64,000 bases of DNA from Snuella lapsa (GCF_039539345.1 NZ_BAABCY010000012.1:15349-79348), one strand, 5' to 3'. Numbered from the stretch's first letter, positions 1 through 9,734 are shown. Numbers and translations: made by a program. The notes: generated by a model not told the origin, from the letters alone.

Positions 1-194
1 ATGACTTTCATAAAATCCCTACGCTGTACATCGGTATTTAAAAATTCATCAGGCTTGTCACAACACGTTTCAGTTGCACAACAAGTCTCTACATCTTCAT
101 TTTGTATTGTACATTCTTCAGATAGTGCTTCTTTTAAACTATCAGGTGAGCAACATCCTGTAGCGGGATCACAACTATTTTTATTATCGGCCAT
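1..194 (-). CDS. 5' end of a Cys-rich, twin-arginine-signal protein (runs off the left edge)
   Basis: Reading the minus strand from an ATG at 194 gives 64 open codons to the window edge. The visible part begins MADNKNSCDPATGCC and holds eight Cys, six of them as three CC pairs. At residues 58-63 it has RRDFMK, a good match to the twin-arginine (Tat) export motif, so the mature protein probably starts just outside the window. A Tat signal behind a long N-terminal extension is seen in some Bacteroidota redox enzymes, but the family cannot be read from this fragment. It follows the Mo/W-cofactor-linked gene series in the same direction after a 740-base gap, so a cofactor-containing oxidoreductase is a possibility, not a finding. 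The opposite-strand open frame over the same bases looks like a shadow. Confidence 0.6.
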   Translation of the reverse strand, partial: MADNKNSCDPATGCCSPDSLKEALSEECTIQNEDVETCCATETCCDKPDEFLNTDVQRRDFMKV

Positions 195-936
195 ATTTTA
201 AAGTATTTACTATTGACTTTAAAATTACAAAGGCAGATCAATTTCACTTTATATTGTAAGGGTGAACTTGTCCCAAAATTGATGTTGGGATATCCCAAGG
301 CTTTAAAAACAAGGGATGAGAAGCTCTGGTATTTTTATTTTAACGTGAACCCCATTTAGGAGTTCAAGATGTCGCTTCTGTAAAATTCTGGAAACTTTTT
401 ATGTCATAAAACATCAAAAAAATGTCTCCTTATTTGCTTTTTAACACAGCAACTTAGGTTCTTACTTTTTTGCATTGCCCAAAAAAGTAAGCAAAAAAGT
501 CTAGGCTCACGATAAAAACCTAAAAATGCTACGGTATCCGCTCCCACGGATAAAAATACCTCCCCCTCATTACTTCGGGGTCAAACAAGATTTTCATCCT
601 CTTGCCCGACCTGCTACCTTGATTTTTAAGATTTTTATAGATATGCCATGGCTCGCTTCTCTTTAATTTTATTATGCAAACTATGTCATCCCATGCTTGT
701 ATGAGGAAGAATCTCATCATTATGAGATTTCTCACTTCCACTTCGCTCAGTACAGGCTTAGTTCGTCCCTCTCTCTGTCGAAATAATAAACATCTAAAAA
801 AAACAGTTATTTATGATTATTATTAAACACTTGGATGATAATTGAAGCTCAGGTTAGTATAAAATTTACTTGTCTTCGATTCGATTTTTGTAAAAATCAC
901 TCAAACTGACGTAAATATTCTTATGCAAAATTCGCT
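195..936. other. Gene-free stretch with repeat-like sequence
   Basis: I see no convincing gene here. Short open frames have no recognisable product and lie in sequence with many T/A runs. The left part (195-400) should hold the promoter of the edge gene. The rest (about 440-790) has the character of a flavobacterial intergenic repeat, including the perfect inverted repeat listed separately and a small hairpin near 700-735. A genome search would show whether it is multicopy. Confidence 0.5.
461..491. repeat. Perfect 12-bp inverted repeat (hairpin)
   Basis: CTTACTTTTTTG at 461-472 is followed by a 7-base spacer and CAAAAAAGTAAG at 480-491, a perfect 12-bp palindrome. It lies in the gene-free stretch downstream of the AraC-type gene that ends at 937, so it could act as a terminator. 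From memory this type of motif is common between flavobacterial genes, but copy number was not tested. Confidence 0.6.
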
Positions 937-2412
937 TTATTTCAAACTGTTTTTATATTCTGAAGGTGTTATGTTGGTAATGGCCTTAAAGGTGCGATAA
1001 AAGGAGGTTTTAGAACTAAAACCACATCGTTCAGCAATCGATATCATGGTATAGGCTTCATTTTTCGGATCTTGTAGTTGTTGCTTAAAAGCTTCAACTC
1101 TTAAATAGTTAAGGTAATTAATAAGTGATCCGTATTCGCTTTTTGAAAATAAGTCATCTATATCCCCTTCGGAATAGTTTGAAACCGTGGTTATATCTTG
1201 AATGGAACATTCGTTGTTTAAGTAAATTTCTGAAGTACTAACAATGGATTTTAATTTTTCCAATGCTTCATCATCTTCTGGTGATATTTTGATGTTTGAT
1301 TTCGGTTTTAAGGCTAATCTGCGAATTACATATATTCCAACGAAGCCTAACAGAAAGATTATAGCCCATACCCAAATTTTCATATACCATTGCGTTTCAT
1401 CCATAAAAATAATATCATCTACCATGATATGTCCCCATCCGTCTGAATAGTGATCGACAATTTCGATAGTCCCCGTCATGCCCTTTAATTCTTTTACATT
1501 CCATTGATGGGGCCTTAAATTGCCGTCGTTATTTCCTGTTACTGAATAAACGATGCTATCATTAACCAATAAATTAACACAGGTTCGTTTTGGATGGTTT
1601 CCTCCTCCTACCAATAAGGTTATGTAATCGTGATTTATCTTAAATGGTTTGGATGTTAATTTACCCTGCTTTTTATCATGGGTTCTCCCAAAGGAAAAGG
1701 CAAAATACTCACCGTTAAATCCATTGGCTGAAATGGGATAGTAAACATTTATTCTGTTTCTCGGCACTTCAAAGGCTTCTCCTTCTACTTGCCAGTTGCT
1801 ATAGGTACCATTTTCAAAGTCTTCAAAAACAACTTCCCGGTGGTGAATTTTATCACTAAAGGTAAAATTATCGGCTAATATAAATCCTAAAGCGCTCCTT
1901 TCAAAAGGGGACGCCATGGCATCTACAACCTCAATAATAGCCTCTTGACCTTGAAAAGCCCGAACATCCCAAACGGTTTCTCGCAAAACCATGTCATTTC
2001 GTCCGGTAGCTGTTTTTACAATTTTATTATCAATGATTAAATTAACACATTCGCGAACATCGTGTTCTCCTCCTGCTATAAAAAAAGAGATATAGTTTCT
2101 ATTGATCTTAAATTTATGGGATATTAATTTTCCTTGTGCCCTGCTTTCTCCTTGTCCATCAACATTAGAAAAAGCCAAGTATTTTCCATGTACTCCTTTG
2201 ATGGGTTCTCTTATGGAATCAATGTTAACAGGGGTTACGAAAGATTCTCCTTGTTTATTCCAATTTAAAAACTGCCCCTTTTCGAAGTCATCGAACACAA
2301 TATCGGGGCGTTCCGTTTTGGCACATCCTAACAATAAAAGAATGAAAATACCGATACAACGAAAAGACATACGGAATTTAGTCAAAAGTTCATTTTGCCA
2401 GTAAATATACAA
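937..2412 (-). CDS. Membrane-anchored AraC-type regulator with two periplasmic sugar-binding-like domains
   Basis: The 491-residue reading has a hydrophobic N-terminus ending LLLLGC (Cys30), like a lipoprotein or signal sequence. A start at Met15 (2370) would put this close to the N-terminus. Residues 38-185 and 196-336 are two copies of one domain, each beginning DDFE/EDFE and containing an AGGE/GGGN...CVNLL motif and a conserved W-V/N-V-x-E/A block. This resembles the N-terminal domain of some Bacteroidota GH32 fructan enzymes. A transmembrane helix (about 343-365) leads to a cytoplasmic AraC-type helix-turn-helix (about 395-491, with AERCGFSSKTSFYRTFK). The layout suggests a one-polypeptide sensor-regulator: ligand outside, DNA binding inside. 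It is the last gene of the leftward series, 45 bases after the SGNH gene. The AraC domain is clear; the ligand is unknown. Confidence 0.8.
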   Translation of the reverse strand: MYIYWQNELLTKFRMSFRCIGIFILLLLGCAKTERPDIVFDDFEKGQFLNWNKQGESFVTPVNIDSIREPIKGVHGKYLAFSNVDGQGESRAQGKLISHKFKINRNYISFFIAGGEHDVRECVNLIIDNKIVKTATGRNDMVLRETVWDVRAFQGQEAIIEVVDAMASPFERSALGFILADNFTFSDKIHHREVVFEDFENGTYSNWQVEGEAFEVPRNRINVYYPISANGFNGEYFAFSFGRTHDKKQGKLTSKPFKINHDYITLLVGGGNHPKRTCVNLLVNDSIVYSVTGNNDGNLRPHQWNVKELKGMTGTIEIVDHYSDGWGHIMVDDIIFMDETQWYMKIWVWAIIFLLGFVGIYVIRRLALKPKSNIKISPEDDEALEKLKSIVSTSEIYLNNECSIQDITTVSNYSEGDIDDLFSKSEYGSLINYLNYLRVEAFKQQLQDPKNEAYTMISIAERCGFSSKTSFYRTFKAITNITPSEYKNSLK

Positions 2413-2457
2413 CGGTCGTCCTAAAGAAAAAAACGGCTATACTTCATTCCTGATTTC

Positions 2458-4239
2458 CTACTTATTCAACAAGTAAGCTTCAATAAGAGGTGCTATTTTA
2501 TTATACCCTCTAGCATTGGGATGCAACCCGTCTCTAAACAGTTTCTCATTTATTACCCCTTTACTATTCAACAGTGGCTCTACTACCGATAGGTAACCAA
2601 TCTGGAGTTCCTTAGTTATGATTTCAATATTATAATTCAATGCTTTTATACGGTCTTCCTGAGCCCTCCTGGGAAGGAGTCCCAACAAAGTAATTTTAGC
2701 TTTCGGTTGGCGGTCCTTAATTGCCCTAATTAAGAAGCGAAGCCCTTCAACAATCTCCTTATCGGAATTTAAATGTAAATTATTGGTCCCTATTTTCAAC
2801 AAAACCTGTTCTGCTTCAAAGCCATCCAATTCATCATGATAGACACGCCATAATACATTTTCGATACGATCCCAGCCATATCCAAAATTCTTAACTCCTA
2901 GTTTTTCAAGGTAACGCTCCCATGAATCTGCTCCATTAACCACCGGCATATTAGGAACACCTCCCCATTGATGGACTATAGAATTACCTATAAAACAAAC
3001 CTTTGGAGATGTAATTTTATTGGTCTCCAGTATATTTTGGTGTCTCATATTCCAATTGTAAACCGTTGCATCCCTATTTTGTGTTACGGGTATAGTCGTT
3101 GCAGTATTTCCAACAGATTCCTTTATTATGTCCCGGATACGCACCTCGTAAGCTTGGGCATATTGCTGCATTCCTAAATCATTGGGATGTGTTCCGTCCA
3201 CATAACTATCTAATCCTAAACTTAATTCCTCCCTGGTTAGTACATGAATATCACTAACGCCTTCGGAAACTAATTGTTTATACGCTTTTTGTAAGGTATT
3301 ATTTAATTCGGAATAAATTTCATAGCGTTCTTTATTTGTACTTCCATCGGAATACCCAGAATGTTCTACCAATAAAATTGGTGTCGAAGGATGTGTGCTT
3401 TTAAGACGTTTCACTGAAGCTATAATACGTTGAAAAACAAAATCGAGTGTTCTTTCTTTGGTTGGTGATAAATTGGGCAAGCAATCTAAAACATACAGTT
3501 TTGCATCGATTGCCTCAATATAATCTAATACCTCCTCTTCGAGTCTTCCATTACCAGAGAAACCTAAATTAATGATAGGTCTGTCCAAACTTCGCTCTAG
3601 TATGGAAGTCCATGCCATACCTGGACGTGAAGCACAAGCGCCTTGCATTATAGAGGTTCCATAAACGACAACAGGCTTTTCTTTTCGCTTGGGTAAAGGG
3701 TTAAATATAGAATTGGTTTCTTTTCCTATCTCTAGCCATTCCACTTCATTATACAGGGGCAAATACAACATATACTCCTGACCTTTGTTATGATGCGATG
3801 GTTCTTTTAATTTAAGATTTGCATAATTATAAGTTATAGTATCTCCAAAAGCATATAGTCCCCTATTCCATAGCCACTCACCATCATTCGTTTTGGTATA
3901 CAAATCTACACCACTCACCCCCGTCGCAGGCATATGGTTAAAAGCCCTACCGCCTTTAACCTTGTACCTCACCACAATGTTTTGCGAATTACTTATAAAG
4001 CGAATGGATAACCCTGCCGATTGTTTTGATAAATTCCACAGAGGCTCTCTAACTTCTCCTTCGGCAGATTTTGGTAATCTACCATAACCCTCTATATCTG
4101 GTCTATCCCATCCTCGTCCTTCTATTACTTTAGAGGAATCCGACATAGGGTTCCACCAATGCAAATTGGTTGTTTTTTGAGAAAACCCCAAAGTACTTGT
4201 AAAGGCTAAAAACAATACAATGTATGCTTCTTTTTTCAT
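2458..4239 (-). CDS. Secreted tandem SGNH/GDSL hydrolase (two catalytic domains)
   Basis: This 593-residue protein has a signal peptide (cleavage near residue 20) and two SGNH esterase domains. The first has an N-terminal beta-rich part (about 25-180), then GTSIMQG with Ser196 and a closing DGTHPN with Asp348 and His351. The second (about 410-593) resembles platelet-activating-factor acetylhydrolase-like esterases: GNSIVHQW with Ser420, GTNN at 484-487, and DGLHPN with Asp570 and His573. Both catalytic sets look complete. Enzymes of this fold remove acetyl or other acyl groups from glycans or lipids, but the substrate cannot be read here. Its start overlaps the end of the upstream gene by four bases (ATGA), so the two are translationally coupled. 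Two active SGNH domains in one chain is uncommon. Confidence 0.8.
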   Translation of the reverse strand: MKKEAYIVLFLAFTSTLGFSQKTTNLHWWNPMSDSSKVIEGRGWDRPDIEGYGRLPKSAEGEVREPLWNLSKQSAGLSIRFISNSQNIVVRYKVKGGRAFNHMPATGVSGVDLYTKTNDGEWLWNRGLYAFGDTITYNYANLKLKEPSHHNKGQEYMLYLPLYNEVEWLEIGKETNSIFNPLPKRKEKPVVVYGTSIMQGACASRPGMAWTSILERSLDRPIINLGFSGNGRLEEEVLDYIEAIDAKLYVLDCLPNLSPTKERTLDFVFQRIIASVKRLKSTHPSTPILLVEHSGYSDGSTNKERYEIYSELNNTLQKAYKQLVSEGVSDIHVLTREELSLGLDSYVDGTHPNDLGMQQYAQAYEVRIRDIIKESVGNTATTIPVTQNRDATVYNWNMRHQNILETNKITSPKVCFIGNSIVHQWGGVPNMPVVNGADSWERYLEKLGVKNFGYGWDRIENVLWRVYHDELDGFEAEQVLLKIGTNNLHLNSDKEIVEGLRFLIRAIKDRQPKAKITLLGLLPRRAQEDRIKALNYNIEIITKELQIGYLSVVEPLLNSKGVINEKLFRDGLHPNARGYNKIAPLIEAYLLNK

Positions 4240-5336
4240 CGTTTTCTATTTAAAACAAAATAAGCTCCAATTCCAACTATTATGAAAAAGAAAACCAAGG
4301 AATACCAAATAACCGCATTGGTATTGCCCTTTTCATTTTCTTCTGGAACCTTAAATTGCTCGGCATGTATTATCTCTGGAATGTCATCAAACTCATCATC
4401 CAAATCGACAACAACGGGTTCGTAAGACACGCCATCGGGGTCAACCGGTGCTCTATTCTCTATAGCCAAAATACGGCTCATTTCTGTTAATACCATGGGA
4501 TTGTCTACATCAAAACCCAACCGATCACTCAAAGCCTGTCTCGTTTCCTTTGGCCAATCTAACGGAATTTGGTAGCCTAACATCCATTTTCGATCCAATC
4601 CGCATTCACAATCTGCCCCAATGATAGATAAGAGTTTATATATGGTACCATTTCCAATAGCATTATAATCGACTTTCTCTCCCATAATACGCCCTTTTCC
4701 ATAGACTACAAAGGCCAAGGGTTGCTCGGGTATAGTGGTTACTCCCAAACTCCACAATACCACCTCTTCTTGTTTAAACTGACTAGCCTGTATTGTAATC
4801 ATATCTGGGCCAACGGCTACTTGTTTAGGCATATTGGGCATTATATTGGTAATACGACCACAGGCTTCTAATATGGTTTGACGTGCTTTTTCATTGGCCT
4901 CTTTATTTAACCCCTCTATTAAAATTACCGACGCATAGTTTACGGGCAAATTTTTAAGAAGCTGACTTTGTACGGGTGAGTTTAACACATGTTCCCTTAA
5001 ATTATTTCTACCCTTGGTTTCGGACAAAGCCAACATACGACCGTTTTTATCGACCAAGACATAGGCTGGCAACGCTAGTTTACGGGCTTTTGCAAAGGCA
5101 ACAACAGGGTTTGTTTCTGCATCGAAACCAATGGTACTTGTTTTGATATTTGATTCTAGGAAAGCTTGCTCCTGCTGCTTCGGGAAGTCGGTTTGGTTTT
5201 CATCTATACGATACAAAACATAGGTTACTTTGGATAAGGTAGAAAACCCAATTTCCCTAATGGTATATCTACAGGCTTCAGCCGATGAGACATACATAAT
5301 TCCACACAAAGCAAAAACAAGTTTTAACAATCTCAT
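4236..5336 (-). CDS. Exported, C-terminally membrane-anchored protein of unknown function
   Basis: I do not recognise this 366-residue family. It has a signal peptide (cleavage near residue 21, leaving an N-terminal Cys), a long periplasmic region with several Cys including an ADCECG motif near 240, an acidic stretch near 310-325, and one transmembrane helix near the C-terminus followed by NRKR. The topology is therefore a periplasmic body held by a C-terminal anchor. It sits between the PQQ-propeller lipoprotein (15 bases upstream) and the SGNH gene (4-base overlap), so it probably works with them at the cell envelope. The early part has some thioredoxin-like alternation of strands, but no CxxC motif to support that. 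Confidence 0.7.
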   Translation of the reverse strand: MRLLKLVFALCGIMYVSSAEACRYTIREIGFSTLSKVTYVLYRIDENQTDFPKQQEQAFLESNIKTSTIGFDAETNPVVAFAKARKLALPAYVLVDKNGRMLALSETKGRNNLREHVLNSPVQSQLLKNLPVNYASVILIEGLNKEANEKARQTILEACGRITNIMPNMPKQVAVGPDMITIQASQFKQEEVVLWSLGVTTIPEQPLAFVVYGKGRIMGEKVDYNAIGNGTIYKLLSIIGADCECGLDRKWMLGYQIPLDWPKETRQALSDRLGFDVDNPMVLTEMSRILAIENRAPVDPDGVSYEPVVVDLDDEFDDIPEIIHAEQFKVPEENEKGNTNAVIWYSLVFFFIIVGIGAYFVLNRKR

Positions 5337-5351
5337 TTTAAATATGTTATA

Positions 5352-8300
5352 TTAATGAAACAACATGCCTTCAGACACTAGTTGCTTATCTAATTTTGGT
5401 CCTTCTATGTATAGTCCATAATCTGAAGGTCCTTCACCAACAAAATGATCTATCATTATGGGATGCAATCCCTTTTTTAAAGGCATTACCTTACTTACTT
5501 CTGCATTGCCCTTACTTTGTAATTCTACCACATCATGGAAGGAAACAAAATCGTAACTTCTTGTGGATTTACTACTAAAGGTATACATACCATCTACCGG
5601 GATATTAACATACCCTTTAAACCTTAGGGCAAACTTATTTTGATTTTCAAAGTCTGCCGTATCCAGATTACCAACAATCTTCGTCTTTTTTGCTTTTATG
5701 TCATCCAGTTTAGGAAGCTCATTGGTTTTTCCGTTTCCTTTATAATATGCCCTGGAAACCCCTTGCGAAGCCTTAGTTTCAATACTGGTTATTAAATTGG
5801 GAATTTGCATTTCAAAACTTGTCTCCTTGCTTTCTATAAGCTTCCCATTACTTTCCCAGATGGTCTTGGCTTTTATCAAGATTTTTTCTGTAAATGGTAC
5901 TGAACCATCAAATTTTGGTGAATTAAGGGAAGGTGACGTACCATCTACTGTATAGTGCACTGTACCCGATTGTCCGATACGTTCGATATAAAAAACCCAA
6001 TTTCCATCAATGAGCTGAGGGGTTTCTACTATTTTGGGTTCTGGATAAACTCTTGTAAAGGTCTTTGTTCTTGTAAAAGCTACTTTATCATCATTTTTAT
6101 CAACATAAACTACGGCCTTTACATCTGTTGTTTCTGTAATAACAATAGGTTGGGTATATAAATTTGAGGCCATCGTAGGTTCGCTGCCATCCAAGGTATA
6201 ATATACGGCTCCATTAGCACTGCTTTTAGTTTTTATTTCAAGCTTTAAAGTGTCTATAAATTTTTCATCTTCATATATAAACGTAATAGGCGCCCTTGAC
6301 TTAGGTGTGAATACCATAGATGTTTCCAACCAGTTACCACAGCTACAACCACCTCCGGCTTCTGGTGACAATACCAAGCCTTGTGCCGGGATTGTACTAA
6401 TCCAACAATCAGGACGCAAACGCTCCCATTGTGAAAACTTATTGGTTTCAAAGTTAAACTGGGTAACGCTACCTCCTCTATAGAATGCCGATTGCTCCGA
6501 TAAGGCATAAGAAGCACAGCCATGTCCGGCTTTAGGCACTTCTTCTTTTAACAAGTCGCCAGTATCCAATTGATACATAGCTGGCTTTACAATTAAACGG
6601 TTATTTACAATGGCTGGTTTAGAAAGGTGTCCTCCATGATCTCCAGAAAACCAATTTTGCTCTTTATGCCATACCAGGTCTCCTGTTGCTGTACTATAGT
6701 TATAAATATAATATTTGCCTGCTGCTGATGCCACTAAAACATTAAAATGACTGCCTCCGGCCATAAAATAGGTCGTAACACCTGAAGCGGTATTGATAGG
6801 TTTTTCCCAGTTAATTTTACCAGAGACTACATTTAGGGATACCATGTATAGATCCTTGAAAATGGTTGGATCTGCCCTATTGTCTTTGGACAGTTTAAAA
6901 CGTTTGTTTCTGGACTCTACAAAACTCATGGTGTTGCCGCTAATTGTTATTGTTGCGTTTATAATAAATGTAGACGGCTTCTCGTAGATCCAAACTGGTT
7001 TTAGTGTATTCTTATCTTTAGCAAAGATGTTGTAACTCACTACCTTATCTGATAATGGACCTGATTGACTATCGTACCAACCATCTCCGCCGTAGTAGTT
7101 TGTATAAGCACTTCCTTGCGGTGTTGCAGACCCTATTACCATATTGTTCTTAACACTAACATACCCCCAATCGTTTGCTATATTGGCCTTATTACTTTGT
7201 TCTACGGGTATAATAGCATCTATAGCTCCCGTGTTATTATTAATTTTAATAAGGTTTTGCTTTATTGCCGCGTATACAAAATCATCATCGGCTACCCAAT
7301 TACTACAATCGCGATGTACGTTCATTCTGTTTAACCCTGGCAATTCTTTGGACCATAATACATTTCCGTTATAGGCATCAACAGCTACTATACGCTCTCT
7401 TCCCTGAACAAACATTTTTCCGTCTACAGCCAACGGAGATGGCTTTCGTCCGCTTCTATCGGTTTGAAAGCGTGGTCCCGGGCGTCCCATCCATTGGATT
7501 TCAAAGTCATCGGTTCCTGTCGATCCCCAAAGACTTTCTCCACCAAAAGCACTATTATCTGCCAAGCCATATTGGTGCGTCCACTTACCAGCCGTTTCGT
7601 AGGGTGCTTTCTTTAATTTACTATAATTATTTTCATCTATATAAGTTACTTGCCACATATTGGTTGCCTCACTCAACCAGTCATCAAAATTGGATGACAC
7701 ATTATCAAGAAGCGCATAGCCTTCTGGTTTTACTATTCTAATAACCTCATCGGCTTCACAACCAGATGTTTTATTTACCAGTACAATATTTGCAATATCA
7801 CTGGTTATTGGTAAATTGGATAGATCGTGTACATGATGTACAGCTATTTTACCACCATATACACCTGTAGCTTGTAACGCTTCTCTTAATGCCTGCACAT
7901 CGGACTCCGAAGTATCAAACAGCATAACTTTAATACCGGGAATGGAAGCGATCTCTAATGCTTTATCTTTATTGTTCGTTCCAAATACAACGGCTATTCC
8001 TTTTTTGAAATCTTTTAGGTTTTCAATTTCTTTTACCAGGGCGCTTTTTTCCGGACTAACATTCGTTGGATCGTCATGGGCTTCATAGTTAAAGAAATTA
8101 TCGAACTCATAGCGTTTGCTTTTATGCTCCCCAGAAACGATCTGATACCCATAAATAAAGTCCTTTCTAAGGTCTGTAATTACCACACGATGCTCTTTCG
8201 CTGGTGCTTCTTCTTTAAATTGCTTTCCGCCAAAATCATCGCCCCAGTAAGTGGTACAAGTAATAGCATCTTTTGTAACATAGGTTATCTCCACAGAGTC

Positions 8301-9734
8301 AGGTCCTACAGTAGTTACAAAAGGACCCGCCTCAAGTTCTAAATCAGCTACCTCAGATTCTTCAGCAGCTTTAATTACCTCATCAACACGAGCTGGCTTA
8401 TCTGCGTTTTCGGCTAATAAACTATTTTGTCCTTTACCACTTCTAAAGCAGTATATATGGCCTTCGCCTGTTGATGCAAACAACGCATTATCGGCTATGG
8501 TCAATGCATAAACAGCACCTTTTACAGGGGCTTCCCAAAGCGGAAATCCATTTTTGGTACTTACAGCATATACTTTATCTGTCGCGCCAACATAGAGTAC
8601 ATCTCCTGATATAACAATACGATGTGCTTTATAATCACGTTTTAACCAAACAACTTTCTTGGTTTTTCGGTCATAGGCCGATATGGAATTATCGGTTAGA
8701 ATGTAGCTAAAATCTCCACTAACTACCATTTCCTTACCGTCTTTAAAAGACATGTAATCGGCGTTCTTTTTATCCTTTCTTTCAGCTACAGAAGCAAATT
8801 CTCCTATTGTTTCAGCAATCCCTTTGGCTCTTGTGTTATTGGGGTGTACTATGTTTTTTTCTGGCGTTACCAGTACGAAGCATCCTCCAGTTCCTGCCAA
8901 CTGCCCTTTACTCTCTCCTGTATTTTTATCGAAGAAAATAGGAGATATACGGCCTTGTGGCTGAATAATCTTTGAGCCTGTTGAAGCCATCGCGCCTTCT
9001 AAGGTTAAATTCTCATAAGTTTTAATATACGTCCCAGTACCTTCAGGTTTTCCTGTTTTAACATTCACGGCACAGAAGTAGGAATCTTTCCAAGGCAATA
9101 GTGATGCTCCAAAATAGGCTATATCGTCTTCTATTAAAATCCCCGTTCTTATAGGCCAAAAGGAAATAAGGGCATTATTGTTAATTACTTTTTTAGGTTG
9201 TTCTGCTACAGGTGAATACTTCCATACTAATTTACCACTGGTTGCTTTAATACAGTAAGCATAGCCATCATCCGATCCAAAGAATAATTTCCCCTGGTAA
9301 AATACCGGAGCCACACGAATGGGACCGCCTGTTGTAAAAGTCCATAGTTCCTTACCTGTTTTACTGTCTAAACAGTGAATGGCATTATCGGCAGTCGATC
9401 CATAATACAATTTATTGCCCACAACAACAGGATAATATGATAGGTCGTAATCCCGCATGGATGGTAAAGGCCCACTTCGAGCATAAGTATCTTCTTTTGC
9501 AGGTCCATACCAAGCAGGTACAGGCATTTGTGGTGCAATATACTGCCAATCCTCTCCCAAACTCGCCAAATCTAGCTGTATAGCTGCGTTGGCACTGCGG
9601 TAATTATCCTTTTTAAATTGCGGCCAATCATTAGCTATATCCAGCTTCATTTCTTCTTCGCAATTGTAGCACAAAGCCATAAGTACCCCTAGAAGGAGCG
9701 CTTTCATTGTAACATGCTTTAATATCTTTTTCAT
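5352..9734 (-). CDS. Giant PQQ-type beta-propeller lipoprotein with Rossmann, chitobiase-C-like and PA14-like domains
   Basis: This 1460-residue lipoprotein has lipobox Cys25. Approximate order: a first PQQ/BamB-like propeller (30-440, with blades such as IHCLDSKTGKELWTF), a fibronectin-type III-like domain (465-550), a Rossmann/methyltransferase-like region (574-690, VVFGTNNKDKALEIA), a second propeller (740-1120), two chitobiase/hexosaminidase C-terminal-like repeats (YYTLDGSEP, HYTVDGTSP; 1150-1310), and a PA14-like C-terminal domain (1328-1460). From memory, similar PQQ-plus-methyltransferase architectures occur in Planctomycetes and Verrucomicrobia, with no established function that I know of. 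PQQ binding itself is not shown. The last domains suggest carbohydrate contact at the cell surface. It follows the LolD/FtsX transporter pair, and its start codon lies inside a leader hairpin. Confidence 0.8.
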   Translation of the reverse strand: MKKILKHVTMKALLLGVLMALCYNCEEEMKLDIANDWPQFKKDNYRSANAAIQLDLASLGEDWQYIAPQMPVPAWYGPAKEDTYARSGPLPSMRDYDLSYYPVVVGNKLYYGSTADNAIHCLDSKTGKELWTFTTGGPIRVAPVFYQGKLFFGSDDGYAYCIKATSGKLVWKYSPVAEQPKKVINNNALISFWPIRTGILIEDDIAYFGASLLPWKDSYFCAVNVKTGKPEGTGTYIKTYENLTLEGAMASTGSKIIQPQGRISPIFFDKNTGESKGQLAGTGGCFVLVTPEKNIVHPNNTRAKGIAETIGEFASVAERKDKKNADYMSFKDGKEMVVSGDFSYILTDNSISAYDRKTKKVVWLKRDYKAHRIVISGDVLYVGATDKVYAVSTKNGFPLWEAPVKGAVYALTIADNALFASTGEGHIYCFRSGKGQNSLLAENADKPARVDEVIKAAEESEVADLELEAGPFVTTVGPDSVEITYVTKDAITCTTYWGDDFGGKQFKEEAPAKEHRVVITDLRKDFIYGYQIVSGEHKSKRYEFDNFFNYEAHDDPTNVSPEKSALVKEIENLKDFKKGIAVVFGTNNKDKALEIASIPGIKVMLFDTSESDVQALREALQATGVYGGKIAVHHVHDLSNLPITSDIANIVLVNKTSGCEADEVIRIVKPEGYALLDNVSSNFDDWLSEATNMWQVTYIDENNYSKLKKAPYETAGKWTHQYGLADNSAFGGESLWGSTGTDDFEIQWMGRPGPRFQTDRSGRKPSPLAVDGKMFVQGRERIVAVDAYNGNVLWSKELPGLNRMNVHRDCSNWVADDDFVYAAIKQNLIKINNNTGAIDAIIPVEQSNKANIANDWGYVSVKNNMVIGSATPQGSAYTNYYGGDGWYDSQSGPLSDKVVSYNIFAKDKNTLKPVWIYEKPSTFIINATITISGNTMSFVESRNKRFKLSKDNRADPTIFKDLYMVSLNVVSGKINWEKPINTASGVTTYFMAGGSHFNVLVASAAGKYYIYNYSTATGDLVWHKEQNWFSGDHGGHLSKPAIVNNRLIVKPAMYQLDTGDLLKEEVPKAGHGCASYALSEQSAFYRGGSVTQFNFETNKFSQWERLRPDCWISTIPAQGLVLSPEAGGGCSCGNWLETSMVFTPKSRAPITFIYEDEKFIDTLKLEIKTKSSANGAVYYTLDGSEPTMASNLYTQPIVITETTDVKAVVYVDKNDDKVAFTRTKTFTRVYPEPKIVETPQLIDGNWVFYIERIGQSGTVHYTVDGTSPSLNSPKFDGSVPFTEKILIKAKTIWESNGKLIESKETSFEMQIPNLITSIETKASQGVSRAYYKGNGKTNELPKLDDIKAKKTKIVGNLDTADFENQNKFALRFKGYVNIPVDGMYTFSSKSTRSYDFVSFHDVVELQSKGNAEVSKVMPLKKGLHPIMIDHFVGEGPSDYGLYIEGPKLDKQLVSEGMLFH

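Noticed and set aside
1..201. Plus-strand 66-codon open frame at the left edge
   Set aside because: The minus strand over the same bases gives a better gene start with a twin-arginine motif, and the plus frame has no family resemblance.
529..741. 70-codon minus-strand open frame in the gene-free stretch
   Set aside because: It runs through a repeat-like sequence with hairpins, has no domain and an atypical composition; kept only as part of the gene-free region.
7265..7741. 158-codon plus-strand open frame inside the PQQ lipoprotein gene
   Set aside because: It is antisense to a strong coding region with clear propeller repeats, has no recognisable domain and no usual start context; it looks like a shadow.
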